DNA of 64,000 nt from Saccharomycopsis fibuligera x Saccharomycopsis cf. fibuligera (GCA_001936135.1 CP012816.1:2111501-2175500), one strand, 5' to 3'. Shown: positions 42,303 to 51,735, numbered from the stretch's first letter. Program-made: numbers and translations. The notes: a model not told the origin generated them from the letters alone.

Positions 42303-44111
42303 GAAGGTGAAAACTGGGAATGCCTTTTGATTCAAAACGATGAATGGAATATCATTGAGAATTAATCTATTCAAATTTGGGAATTTTTTGATGAAAAAAT
42401 TCAAGCTTTGTTCCATATGGTGAAGCAACGTTTGATACATCAATCTGAAGTCGCTGAATTCCAAATCACAGTCACAATTTGAGTTGAACTCTTTCAAAAA
42501 TTGCTGAATCTTAAAAATGCTAACAAATGAAGGGTATCGGTCAAATGAGAATGTATATGGAATCAATCCTCTTCTAAAGATTAAAGAAATTATACTTTTG
42601 GTATTGAAGTCCTCCTGGCTTACATCTGACAACTTTCCATGGAAAAGTTTATTGGCAATGATCGTTTTCTTGGTATAGTTGCAATCAGCACAAAAGCAAC
42701 CATTATTTTGTTCACCATCTTCCAGTACCTCTTCTGTGTGAAATTCAACTTTAGAGTCAAAGACATTATACCAGTAAAATTCATGTTCATCATCATGAAA
42801 ATTTATATCTATGAATTCTAAACTTTCAGACTGGTATTTGATTAGAGATCTTGTCAATAGCGACGAATTATTTATAAGATGATATCTTGGTAATGCGTAA
42901 TGGAATCTGAACCTTTTAAGTTTATTCGTAAAATGTTGTAGAAAATCGGCAATTAATTCCTCCTTGACAATCATTGACACAAAGGATACTTCTTGCAAAT
43001 TTTTGAATCCTTCCCAAATGTTTCTCAGAAACGTTCTGGCGGCTACCGCTGGTGTATCGGTAATAAGCCAGCATATTATTGTTAAGGATCTCAAGTAACA
43101 GGGATCCATTATTTCATTCAATTTCAAAATTCTTTCTTTCTCATCTATCTCACTAATGTGCGAAAAATTAAATTCATCATCTCTAATATGATAATTCAAT
43201 GAAGTCACTTTAAGTTTTGGATCAGCGAAATCTGACTTGACATATTTCATCCCATTGAACAACTTTATAGGATCAGCAAAAAGGGAAAGGGTGTGCATTT
43301 TATAATTTCTCTCGTTCATACTTTTAGTAATTATATTTCTCACTTTTTGTAGGTATTCATTCAACACCATCGAAGATAACAAATTTGGCGGCGCAATATC
43401 TAAGCTTTGTAAATTGTTTATGTACTTGCCGCTCTGAATGGTATACATCAACTCCTTATTCAACACACTATTAATAAATCTAATAGATGGTGAATTATTT
43501 ATTAGCCAACTCACTAATTCTTGCTGAAGAGTAAAGTCCAAGTCTTGATCAAGCCAGATTTCTTTGACAAGGCCGCATATGTCGGGGTTAGTTTTCAACG
43601 TGTTAATCAAGCTTCGAAGCTTTAAGTTGAGATTCTGTAGCACAAGTTTATCTCCATCAGCTACGGAAAATAATTCGTTATTGTTTTTGCCCAACACAAC
43701 ACTGGGGTTATTTAGCATGATGTTATTGTCTTCGTCATTGACATTGTCCTTGTTGTTGTTGCTGCTATTATTGCTATTGTAAAGATTTGAAGGAGCGTAA
43801 AGCTTTAGACCACTTTGCGACAAGTCAGCTTTAAGCACCGACCATAGTCTTCCCACATTATACACGCTACTTTGTGCTATAATAGCATCGCTAAGATATA
43901 TTTTGCGATACAATTTGCTTCTAGCAAACTGATGCAAAGCTTTATTAGTATAAAGTAAAGCCACAGTGGTTTCTTGAGGAAAGAAGTCAAAAAGATAATC
44001 GAGAAGGTGCTCAGGAAGCAGATGAAATAACAGCTCATGAGTACCATTTTGCTGAGCTATAACTGGACTGTTGCTGTTGCCGCTTCTGCCTTTTGAATAA
44101 CATCCGGGCAT
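42294..44111 (-). CDS. F-box-like protein of unknown function
   Basis: 605 residues from the ATG at 44111; the frame stays open 36 codons upstream but lacks an ATG. Residues about 28-75 (LLPEHLLDYLFDFFPQETTVALLYTNKALHQFARSKLYRKIYL, given here only as the region; key elements are LPEHLL and the later ARSKLYRKIYL) resemble a divergent F-box. The remainder is a Leu-rich, irregular-repeat helical protein without a recognised enzyme motif, with an Asn-rich insertion (about 115-135) and a Cys pair cluster (CFCADC, about 490). It may be another SCF substrate receptor. I do not recognise a named orthologue. Confidence 0.62.
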   Translation of the reverse strand: MPGCYSKGRSGNSNSPVIAQQNGTHELLFHLLPEHLLDYLFDFFPQETTVALLYTNKALHQFARSKLYRKIYLSDAIIAQSSVYNVGRLWSVLKADLSQSGLKLYAPSNLYNSNNSSNNNKDNVNDEDNNIMLNNPSVVLGKNNNELFSVADGDKLVLQNLNLKLRSLINTLKTNPDICGLVKEIWLDQDLDFTLQQELVSWLINNSPSIRFINSVLNKELMYTIQSGKYINNLQSLDIAPPNLLSSMVLNEYLQKVRNIITKSMNERNYKMHTLSLFADPIKLFNGMKYVKSDFADPKLKVTSLNYHIRDDEFNFSHISEIDEKERILKLNEIMDPCYLRSLTIICWLITDTPAVAARTFLRNIWEGFKNLQEVSFVSMIVKEELIADFLQHFTNKLKRFRFHYALPRYHLINNSSLLTRSLIKYQSESLEFIDINFHDDEHEFYWYNVFDSKVEFHTEEVLEDGEQNNGCFCADCNYTKKTIIANKLFHGKLSDVSQEDFNTKSIISLIFRRGLIPYTFSFDRYPSFVSIFKIQQFLKEFNSNCDCDLEFSDFRLMYQTLLHHMEQSLNFFIKKFPNLNRLILNDIPFIVLNQKAFPVFTFSC

Positions 44112-44314
44112 AACGTAATTGCGATGTGAAAATTGCAATAACACGATAAAGCACCGTGTATCGCCCGAGGATATGGAAACATAAATAAGACTACTATAAA
44201 TTGTATCGAAGTTTTTCAACTCATCGCCGACATTGCTAATTGCAGAGCTGCGGCTGGTGCAGAATTCCGCAGATCAACATAGATACTAATTTGAAGTTGA
44301 AAAAAATAAAAAAT

Positions 44315-44400
44315 TCTCTCGGGGGTGATTCGAACACCCGATATCCAGATTAATGTTGACATTACAGTCTGGCGCCTTAAACCAACTTGGCCACCGAGAG
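44315..44400 (-). tRNA. tRNA-Tyr (GTA) with 11-nt intron
   Basis: On the minus strand: acceptor CTCTCGG pairs perfectly with CCGAGAG, D arm region GGCCAAGTTGGTTTAAGGC, anticodon stem CCAGA/TCTGG enclosing CTGTAA plus an 11-nt intron before the last loop base, and T arm GGGTG/CACCC with TTCGAAT. Starting with C is the yeast tRNA-Tyr hallmark. Mature length is 75 nt with discriminator A. Confidence 0.97.
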
Positions 44401-44484
44401 GAAATCTGATGGTTTCGCCAACATTTCCCATAATGTGTTCACATTCCTGATCAATCTGGGTTCTTAAATGGCCTGTAGCACAAG

Positions 44485-44558
44485 TGTCGGAGTATAGTGA
44501 CTAGATCTGCTACCCATACCTGAGGTTGTACCCTCTGGATAGCACTGGTTAGACTAGT
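44485..44558 (+). repeat. LTR fragment of the copia family, first 74 bp
   Basis: Starts TGTCGGAGTATAGTGACT and follows the intact LTR (44825) closely with few mismatches until ACTAG. It stops where an inverted LTR end begins. Confidence 0.85.
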
Positions 44559-44647
44559 TGTTGGATTTATACCAATTAACATCTTTCATACCGTCCATTT
44601 GGTATAATCTCCTTTTTGGTAAACTGCCTTTTGCGGCCGAGAACATT
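44559..44647 (-). repeat. Inverted LTR fragment of the copia family, last 89 bp
   Basis: Begins TGTTGGATTTATACC, the reverse complement of the intact LTR's final bases, and tracks it through TTTTGCGGCCGAGAACATT with one mismatch. Confidence 0.85.
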
Positions 44648-44824
44648 GAGTTCTAAAAATAAAACCATCAGTGGATACTCAGAAGATAATATGATGTAAT
44701 GAACATATTTTATAACCAATTATAGAATTTCATCTGCTACTATTTCTAGATCAACACTAATATGTATTATTCAGTCTGACCAGTATTTATACATGGTCCA
44801 ACCCAATATTTTACGGAATACTGA
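44641..44824 (-). repeat. Old LTR remnant (family B), inverted
   Basis: Starts GAACATTGAGTTCTA, the reverse complement of the family B end TAGAACTCAATGTTC. It contains the inverse of the stretch ATATTGGGTTGGA...TATAAATACT seen at 50907-50935. It ends at the target site of the young copia element. Confidence 0.7.
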
Positions 44825-45216
44825 TGTCGGAGTATAGTGACTATATCTGCTATCCATACCTGAGGTTGTCCCCTCTGGATAGCACTGGTTAGACTAGTCT
44901 CTCCTCTAGTAGTGAAGGATAGCCACTTACTGAGATACTAATATTTTTCTTTAGTAATGAAATTGGACTTATATTTCCTTACTTATTATAAACTATATCA
45001 TTTAATAAAAACATTCTGTCTTTCAGACTATATATAATAATTTCATTACTCACCCATAATGCTCAGGTGATGTTAAGTTTTCCATCACATCTGATGTTGT
45101 TCTCTTTAGCAACCATGCGTGCGTTCAAATGTTCTCGGCCGCAAAAGGCAGTTTACCAAAAAAGAGATTATACCAAATGGACGGTATGAAAGATGTTAAT
45201 TGGTATAAATCCAACA
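44825..45216 (-). repeat. 3' LTR of the copia element
   Basis: 392 bp, identical by eye to the 5' LTR at 50434-50825. Ends TG/CA, preceded inside the element by a purine-rich tract. Confidence 0.95.
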
Positions 45217-45223
45217 TACCCCC

Positions 45224-48200
45224 TTAAACTGTATTTCGTGGCTCAAAAACTAAGTTACATATGTTACTCATAATCACCGTAGTAACTGGCTTTGTGAGTA
45301 TATCTGCTAACTGTAGTGATGACGGTACATGCTCAATGGTAAATTCATGTCCCTGGTATCTGTCTAGGGCAACGTTCAAACGCACAGCATAATGTTTAGA
45401 TTTTGATGAAAAATTACCATTGATGACTTTCTTTATGGCAGACGTATTGTCAACCTTCAATAAGTATGGTAATCGTTCTTTAACGAGGCCAATGAATATC
45501 AATAATTCATTTAGCCAAGACGCTTCATTAGTAGCTGCTGTAACCGCTTGTAATTCTGCTTCAGTAGATGATTGACACGTTAAAGCTGTTTGTGTGGATT
45601 TCCAGTGAATGTTGGCATTATTTAAGCGGAAGAGGTATCCTATTGTAGACCGCCTATTCTCTGGTTCTTGTGCATAATCGCTATCACTGTAACCTATTAG
45701 TCTCTTATCGCTTTTATCTTCTCCATATCTAAGCGCTCTTTCCTTTGTCTGTAGTAGATAGCCGAATACTCTAATAATTTGATCAAACAAGACTCGGTGT
45801 GGATAATGAGAAAATTTAGCTAGATAATTTATTGCATAAAGTGCGTCTGGTCGACTCATTGTACCAATATATAATAGTGTTCCAATCAATCTTCGATAAC
45901 GGGTTACCCTTGTGTTCAACTCTCGTTGATCGACGTCGAGTGGGTGATCATTTCTATTAAAGTAAAAACCTGGTGTCAATGGTGTTTTTAACATTCTGTT
46001 GGGGCTTTGTATATCATACTCCCTGCAGGAGTTAATGATGTACTGCTCTTGATCTAGCAGAATGCTGACCACTTGGTTGTCGTTACCTCTCTCCACTTTT
46101 AGGTCGGTACCTAGAAATTTCTGTTTGCCACCGTGATCTGCTGCAATGATCTTGATTGTGTATTTCGCCATTAGCAGGCGGACAATAGAGTCTAATTCGT
46201 GTTCACTAACAGCAGTTATAAGGAAATCATCAACAAAAATACCAATAATTGCACAAACTATTCCTTCCGTATTTACCTTAATAAAGGTGCTTGGAAATGC
46301 ATGGTTCTTCTTAAATCCTAACTCAGTAAGATAGTCTGAAATGCTGTTGTGCCATAGATTGCCACTCTGTCGTAAACCGTAAAGAGCCTTGCGTAGTCGG
46401 TATATGACTTTCTCCCCGGGGTTTACCGTTACGTTACACTGGATACCTTGTGGTCTGTGGATATAGACCTCGTCTTGCAAATCAGCATTCAAATAGGCCG
46501 TAGTTACATCAATCTGTGTAAAATACCAGCTTTGCATTGCCGTAGCTGCTAGGATAGATCTGGCTATCTCCGCCCGGAGTGTTGGGGAATAGGTATTCAC
46601 GAAAGTCTCGGAGTTTTGAATATCTCCTCGAGCGACTAATCGCGCCTTTTCTCGCCCGTCACTTTTTCGGGAGAAGACCCAGCGAGTGGGAATTGTTTTG
46701 CGCAATTTAGCCAGATCTGATGTCACAATAGGGATGGGATCCCAGGTCATGAGTGATTTGTGTGACATTATTTCCCTTTTGATAGCATCATGGAACCCTG
46801 GTAATAGTGTGGCTGTTAGATACGACTTTGGTATGGATGCTAAAGCATGCACCTTTACTCGTTTTACCTTGAAGTTTGTGTTATGCGTAGTTGGTTTTCT
46901 TTTAAGGCTTGTAAAAGACTTGAGCCAAAATGGGGTGGTTGGTTTGTTCTTCGAATCACCACTTTGAGTGAATGCGTCACTCGGATTTGATTGGTGACTC
47001 GGTATCAGTTTCACTGGCGGGCACATCGTGCGCGATGAGCCTAAGCAGCATTGTTCAGTGGGTAGTTGTTGCTCATCAAGTGATTGAGACAGTTTTAGTC
47101 CGTCCTCAATGGGTAGTAGTTGCTTATCAAATATTTTAGGCAGTCTTAGACCGTCCTCATTGGGTAGTAGTTGCTCATTAGGTAGGTGAGACACTTTTAT
47201 CCCGTCCTCAATGGGTAGTAGTTGCTTATCAAATATTTTAGGCAGTCTTAGACCGTCCTCATTGGGTAGTAGTTGTTCATCACTTATTTGTGGCAATGTT
47301 TGCCCGTCCTCACTGAGTGGTTGTTGCTCGCCATGAATGTCTGATAGTTTGCGTTTTGTGGTTTTCGCAGGCGCGACCGGTGTCTGGGAGTCTTCCTCGT
47401 CAGAGACGATGACCTGTTCTATGGGGGTTTTGGAATGGTCTCCGTTCGTAACACTGGTGCTCAGTGCCAATGATTGCCACTCGCTGCTCAGATCCAAAAC
47501 TTCACGGTTGTTATTGTTATTATCAAATTCTACTCGTCTCGAATTTCCAAGATAATTTTGTTTCTGTTCCTGTACATCATTGCCATATTCATCATCATCC
47601 TCTTCTCCCATCGCTTCTTCTTCTTCTGCATCAGTTTCTGGCATAGTTGGTTTATTTTCGTTAGAATCACTGTCAACTCGCTCATTTTCATATGGGTCCA
47701 TAATTTCTTCATCATTCCCAGAATAGTATATCTCCTCGACATGTTCTTGCCCCCTTGAATTTATCTCGTTGTGATCTTCAACAGAAAAGTCATACTGATT
47801 GTCATTTTCAAATGCTATGTTGTCGAGTTTTCCACCACTTAATTTGAGATTTATGTAGTCTGGGTAGAGGATACTTTGTCTAAAGAACCGAACATGACGA
47901 GTGTATTCAAAGAATCCCTTTTTCATCAGTGGGACTGGAATGAAGGTTGTGACTCCGTATGTTTGTTCATCATGTCCCAAATAGATTCCTATGTGGCTTC
48001 TGGTTTCAAGTTTTCCTTCGTTTGGTGGGATGTGAACACTCACAATTTCCCCGAATATACGTAGCCGCCTAGCGTCGAGTGGTTCTAGTCCTATTAGTTT
48101 AGCTGCGGATGTCTTTAACTTCGCATTATAAATATGATTTCGAATGGTTGTAACGTGAAGTATTGCTTCTGGCCAGAATTTTGATTCTAGTTTGCCACTG

Positions 48201-49333
48201 TGAAGTATTGTTCGCGCGTCACTTAATAGCGTTTGATTTAGGCGCTCCGACATTCCGTTGGATGCTGGAGTGTATCCGCTTGTGGTGTGTGATTCAATTC
48301 CGGCTTCACTCAATATGTCTGTGACCTCGGAGTTTAGATATTCGGTCCCCCTATCGGTGAAGAGGCTTTTCACACGAAATCCGCGCTCAGCAAATTGATT
48401 TTTCACCCATCGAATATAGTGAAATAACTTGTCCTTTACCTCATTCTTTTTGTACATGGTGAAGACTTTAGTGTAGCCGGTGTACTGGTCGCGAAAGGTG
48501 ACAAAATAATTTGGTGTGTCATTAATTTTCGTACCTACTTCGCAAACATCCGAAACTATGTTTTCAAATGGATTTTTCTTTATATACACCAGTCTCGAGT
48601 TTGGGACAGCAGCATGTTTCTTTCCCTTTGCAATAGCACACTCATAGCAATCTTCCTTTGCATTTAGTGATGCAATTTTTGTTGGATCTGCTATAATTGT
48701 GTTGTGTTTGATGGAAGATTTTAATGAGTTATTGTTAACGTGTCCTAAAATGCTATGAAGACTACTACCAACTGATGCTATTAATCTCACTCTATTCTTA
48801 ATAATATACTTTCCACTGAGCCATGTAAGGTCGTCTATTACCTCAATTTCAAGATTATAATGGCCATGTTTTAGGACCTTTACAATTTTCTTTTTACCTC
48901 CAACTTCTATTACTTTAATATCGAAGCTGTCTAGTTTCTGTATTAGTGAGCTCTCATTTATAATAGCATATGGTGCTGAGGGAGCATAATAGCAGTCAAG
49001 CTTAATCATAGAGTCTCCTATGCGCAATCTCATCTTGCCATGACCTAGGATTTTGATATTACCATCTAGTGTGGTTAGGTCTACGTTGGGGTAGTAATTA
49101 TCATCATAATTCGTGTAATTCCCTATATGTGATAAATCATTGGTGAGGGTAGCCTGGCTTCCTCCGTCGATAAGAATAAGTGTATCGTCGGCTATAATTG
49201 AATTAATTGTGCGAGTGCCTCGCTTGATAATTCCCATCGGATGTTGTGTTGTGGATTTCGGATTCCTGATATATTTTCTCAGTTTTTCCGTGATTGTACG
49301 TTCTTGACCTATATGCTTTATTGTAGGTTCCAA
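45224..49333 (-). CDS. Copia-type Pol polyprotein (protease, integrase, RT, RNase H)
   Basis: About 1,369 residues open. Visible parts in order: aspartic protease (LILIDGGSQATLTND), integrase zinc-binding region (HSILGHVNN to CYECAIAKGKK) and core (DVCEVG, FTDRGTEYLNSE, SGYTPASNGMSERLNQ), a repetitive acidic linker, reverse transcriptase (IDVTTAYLNADL, YGLRQSGNLWH, GIFVDDFLITA) and RNase H (GYSDSDYAQEPENRRSTIG, SSTEAELQAV). The frame overlaps the end of gag by 131 bp in the +1 register, the arrangement of Ty1-like elements known to reach pol by programmed +1 frameshifting. The linker holds direct repeats (LPNEDGLRLPKIFDKQLLP) at about 47045-47300. Confidence 0.93.
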   Translation of the reverse strand: MEPTIKHIGQERTITEKLRKYIRNPKSTTQHPMGIIKRGTRTINSIIADDTLILIDGGSQATLTNDLSHIGNYTNYDDNYYPNVDLTTLDGNIKILGHGKMRLRIGDSMIKLDCYYAPSAPYAIINESSLIQKLDSFDIKVIEVGGKKKIVKVLKHGHYNLEIEVIDDLTWLSGKYIIKNRVRLIASVGSSLHSILGHVNNNSLKSSIKHNTIIADPTKIASLNAKEDCYECAIAKGKKHAAVPNSRLVYIKKNPFENIVSDVCEVGTKINDTPNYFVTFRDQYTGYTKVFTMYKKNEVKDKLFHYIRWVKNQFAERGFRVKSLFTDRGTEYLNSEVTDILSEAGIESHTTSGYTPASNGMSERLNQTLLSDARTILHSGKLESKFWPEAILHVTTIRNHIYNAKLKTSAAKLIGLEPLDARRLRIFGEIVSVHIPPNEGKLETRSHIGIYLGHDEQTYGVTTFIPVPLMKKGFFEYTRHVRFFRQSILYPDYINLKLSGGKLDNIAFENDNQYDFSVEDHNEINSRGQEHVEEIYYSGNDEEIMDPYENERVDSDSNENKPTMPETDAEEEEAMGEEDDDEYGNDVQEQKQNYLGNSRRVEFDNNNNNREVLDLSSEWQSLALSTSVTNGDHSKTPIEQVIVSDEEDSQTPVAPAKTTKRKLSDIHGEQQPLSEDGQTLPQISDEQLLPNEDGLRLPKIFDKQLLPIEDGIKVSHLPNEQLLPNEDGLRLPKIFDKQLLPIEDGLKLSQSLDEQQLPTEQCCLGSSRTMCPPVKLIPSHQSNPSDAFTQSGDSKNKPTTPFWLKSFTSLKRKPTTHNTNFKVKRVKVHALASIPKSYLTATLLPGFHDAIKREIMSHKSLMTWDPIPIVTSDLAKLRKTIPTRWVFSRKSDGREKARLVARGDIQNSETFVNTYSPTLRAEIARSILAATAMQSWYFTQIDVTTAYLNADLQDEVYIHRPQGIQCNVTVNPGEKVIYRLRKALYGLRQSGNLWHNSISDYLTELGFKKNHAFPSTFIKVNTEGIVCAIIGIFVDDFLITAVSEHELDSIVRLLMAKYTIKIIAADHGGKQKFLGTDLKVERGNDNQVVSILLDQEQYIINSCREYDIQSPNRMLKTPLTPGFYFNRNDHPLDVDQRELNTRVTRYRRLIGTLLYIGTMSRPDALYAINYLAKFSHYPHRVLFDQIIRVFGYLLQTKERALRYGEDKSDKRLIGYSDSDYAQEPENRRSTIGYLFRLNNANIHWKSTQTALTCQSSTEAELQAVTAATNEASWLNELLIFIGLVKERLPYLLKVDNTSAIKKVINGNFSSKSKHYAVRLNVALDRYQGHEFTIEHVPSSLQLADILTKPVTTVIMSNICNLVFEPRNTV
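47045..47310 (-). repeat. Tandem repeats in the integrase-RT linker of the copia element
   Basis: About five imperfect copies of a roughly 60-bp unit containing CAGTC-TTAG-CCGTCCTC and GGGTAGTAGTTGCT, two of them identical over more than 80 bp. They encode copies of (Q/E)LLPNEDGLRLPKIFD in a likely disordered linker. Confidence 0.85.
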
Positions 49334-50126
49334 CTGATCGATCTTTCATAAATACAGCTTTTCTGATCATTCCCTTATGATATCTTCCTAATTTGTCCTC
49401 ATAATCTCCTATAGAATCAAATAGTTTGTAGGGATCATAGGTTTCATCGTTAGCTGCTCGACGATTGATGTCATCAGAGAACTCACTATAGTTTTCATCA
49501 AGGTTTAAAAACAAAGTACCTGCAATCACATTTTCTTTCAATCTAATATTGTTCCATTTGAGTGAATCCATTACAGTGAAAACTTGGTTAATGTACCGAA
49601 TAAGGTCACCCTTTTGGTTGCCTAACTTTAGTGCGGCAAACTTTGCCTTAGCTGCTTCCTCGGTAAGAATAAGGTCCAAACAGTTTTCACGCAACATCGC
49701 CAAAATTTGCATTGATGATTTCTTGTATTCGTCGGGTCTGTTATTGTTGATCTGCGAAATGTGGGCAAGAGATGTATCAGTAGTGTTTCTGATTACATTT
49801 TCAACAATGAATTCCGTTTCTTCGTCTTGCATTTCTATGATGCCTTTTTCGAAGCAAGTAACAAAATTCTTGTATCCTCTCTCAGATAATCTATGCTTCA
49901 ATGCATTGTAATAATTGATGAAATTTGCGTTTGAATTCTTCAACGCGCTCAATTTTGGAATAGATTTGGATATACGGTCTTGAATCTCGTAAAGTTCCGT
50001 GGCCGTTTTTGCAGTAGCGTCTTTGGATAGAGATAGATTGTTAATACCAGCAATCAACTCTTGTAATTTTGGGATGTTTTCCTCTTTAACATCGTTTGAG
50101 CTTTTGTTTTTACTTTCGTGGTTCAT
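49203..50126 (-). CDS. Copia-type Gag
   Basis: 307 residues, ATG at 50126, the first gene of the element. It is hydrophilic and helical with a Lys/Asn/Ser-rich start. A central block (residues about 60-230) is likely the capsid-like region by position in the family; I see no strong motif. The end overlaps the pol frame. Confidence 0.85.
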   Translation of the reverse strand: MNHESKNKSSNDVKEENIPKLQELIAGINNLSLSKDATAKTATELYEIQDRISKSIPKLSALKNSNANFINYYNALKHRLSERGYKNFVTCFEKGIIEMQDEETEFIVENVIRNTTDTSLAHISQINNNRPDEYKKSSMQILAMLRENCLDLILTEEAAKAKFAALKLGNQKGDLIRYINQVFTVMDSLKWNNIRLKENVIAGTLFLNLDENYSEFSDDINRRAANDETYDPYKLFDSIGDYEDKLGRYHKGMIRKAVFMKDRSVGTYNKAYRSRTYNHGKTEKIYQESEIHNTTSDGNYQARHSHN

Positions 50127-50433
50127 AGCTATTATTCTGTTAATATTTCATTGTGCTTCCAATTTGTGTCAAATTGTTTCTTGGCCGATAAGTCCTAATG
50201 TATATCTAAATGGTTGCTAGTCATCCGAGGCTGTTTCATTACCAGTTGATGAAACTTCTGCCCGATATCTTATCCTGTGTTGCCGTAGCAATTATGACTA
50301 TCAATTAACATTATTCAAGTATGTAACCACGGGTAATAAAACGTGAGGAAGTTACTGTGTCTAGTATGTAACTAGATTCAGCCATTGGAAGGATGGATAA
50401 TTTAATAACCACCGTATCCTGTCTGTAACGCCA

Positions 50434-50825
50434 TGTCGGAGTATAGTGACTATATCTGCTATCCATACCTGAGGTTGTCCCCTCTGGATAGCACTGGTTA
50501 GACTAGTCTCTCCTCTAGTAGTGAAGGATAGCCACTTACTGAGATACTAATATTTTTCTTTAGTAATGAAATTGGACTTATATTTCCTTACTTATTATAA
50601 ACTATATCATTTAATAAAAACATTCTGTCTTTCAGACTATATATAATAATTTCATTACTCACCCATAATGCTCAGGTGATGTTAAGTTTTCCATCACATC
50701 TGATGTTGTTCTCTTTAGCAACCATGCGTGCGTTCAAATGTTCTCGGCCGCAAAAGGCAGTTTACCAAAAAAGAGATTATACCAAATGGACGGTATGAAA
50801 GATGTTAATTGGTATAAATCCAACA
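50434..50825 (-). repeat. 5' LTR of the copia element
   Basis: 392 bp, identical by eye to the 3' LTR. Reads as a full TG...CA repeat. Confidence 0.95.
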
Positions 50826-51083
50826 ACTGACATCTCAGGGTTCGTGTTTTTTAGAGGTAAAAGCCTTGTATTTCCAATATAACTAATAATAAATATATAA
50901 AAATATTGGGTTGGATCAGGTATAAATACTAATCAGACTGAATGTAAAATATATTAGATATTCACAATTAATAGTCCTAAATACGGTAATCCTGTTTCAT
51001 AACAAAATGTCCAAGGAATTATTCTGTACCACATATTAGTTTGTTTCATCCAGGTTTGTAGGCCTAGAACTCAATGTTCGTCA
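50826..51083 (+). repeat. Old LTR remnant (family B), forward
   Basis: Starts in the ACTGA target site, then CATCTCAGGGTTCG as at 2112-2128, and ends CCTAGAACTCAATGTTCGTCA. Strongly diverged from the copy at 2102-2374. Confidence 0.68.
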
Positions 51084-51359
51084 TATTGTTTAACTGTATT
51101 CGGGTTTGTTGGTTTAGAACTCAATGTTCGTCAATATTATTATTTAGTTCTATTATAAAAATAAGGCTTTTACATCGAATAACTATATAACAATATCAAG
51201 TTGAACTGTATGTAAACAATAATCATATTGAATACAATACACTTAGCGTTGAGCTATAAATAGTGGTAAATATACATATGGTGAGACCAAATATAAGATT
51301 CTAGAGAGTACTAGGTAAGAAATATTAAGTATCTGTATCGCGATCTGTTGGTCTAGATC

Positions 51360-51363
<4 letters not shown>
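51084..51363 (+). repeat. Second old LTR remnant (family B), forward
   Basis: A second GAACTCAATGTTCG end motif lies at 51117-51130, then TTGAACTGTATGTAAAC, TTAGCGTTGAG, AGATTCTAGAGAGTACTAGGTAAGA and AATATTAAGTATCTGTAT follow in the same order as at 2180-2345. It is cut off by a 29-base T run. Confidence 0.7.

Positions 51364-51392
<29 letters not shown>
51364..51392. repeat. T29 homopolymer run
   Basis: 29 T followed by CACACACAAGG. On the minus strand it is an A tail preceded by AATAAA about 16 bases upstream. Confidence 0.9.
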
Positions 51393-51519
51393 CACACACA
51401 AGGTCGATTTATTAACTACCTATAAATGATAGAAAATAGAAACTTATAGACTTATCTATATAGCATATAAAATATATTTCAATTTAACAACCAGCAAGTA
51501 GGTCTTTCAACACAGGGCA

Positions 51520-51735
51520 ATGGCTAAATCAACGAATTCTGCTTTTGGCTATACTGCTTTTGGAAGCAGGGGCTTCGCAAGTGCGGGATTTGAATCCAAA
51601 GGATTCGGTACTGGCTCAATCGCCGCTGCTGGTAGTGCTGGTAGTAGTAGATTTGGGTCTCCTTCATTTGGCAACTCAGGCCCAACTACTTCACCATTTT
51701 CTTTATTAAATACCAACAACAGTAAAGGAAAATAA
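51520..51735 (+). CDS. Short FG-rich ORF, hypothetical
   Basis: 71 residues from an ATG with a TATAAAATATAT box about 50 bp upstream. Composition is Gly/Ser/Ala/Phe-rich with repeated FG and GF dipeptides (SAFGYTAFGSRGFASAGF, then RFGSPSFGNSG) and ends SPFSLLN. This is the composition of FG-nucleoporin repeats, and it could be a detached nucleoporin fragment or a small independent gene. It lies between an LTR remnant and tRNA-Ile. The amino-acid pattern is too regular for random AT-rich DNA, but expression is unknown. Confidence 0.45.
   Translation: MAKSTNSAFGYTAFGSRGFASAGFESKGFGTGSIAAAGSAGSSRFGSPSFGNSGPTTSPFSLLNTNNSKGK

Larger units (their letters stand above)
44825..50825 (-). mobile_element. 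Ty1/copia LTR retrotransposon, looks whole
   Basis: A 6.0 kb element on the minus strand bounded by two 392-bp LTRs (5' LTR 50434-50825, 3' LTR 44825-45216), each TG...CA in form and identical by eye. A 5-bp target duplication ACTGA flanks it (44820-44824 and 50826-50830). Gag and pol frames are both long and open. The pol order protease, integrase, reverse transcriptase, RNase H defines Ty1/copia (Pseudoviridae). A TGG directly inside the 5' LTR fits a primer-binding site and AAGGGGGTA just before the 3' LTR fits a polypurine tract. Identical LTRs and an intact target duplication mean a very recent insertion. It landed in older LTR debris close to a tRNA gene. Confidence 0.95.
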
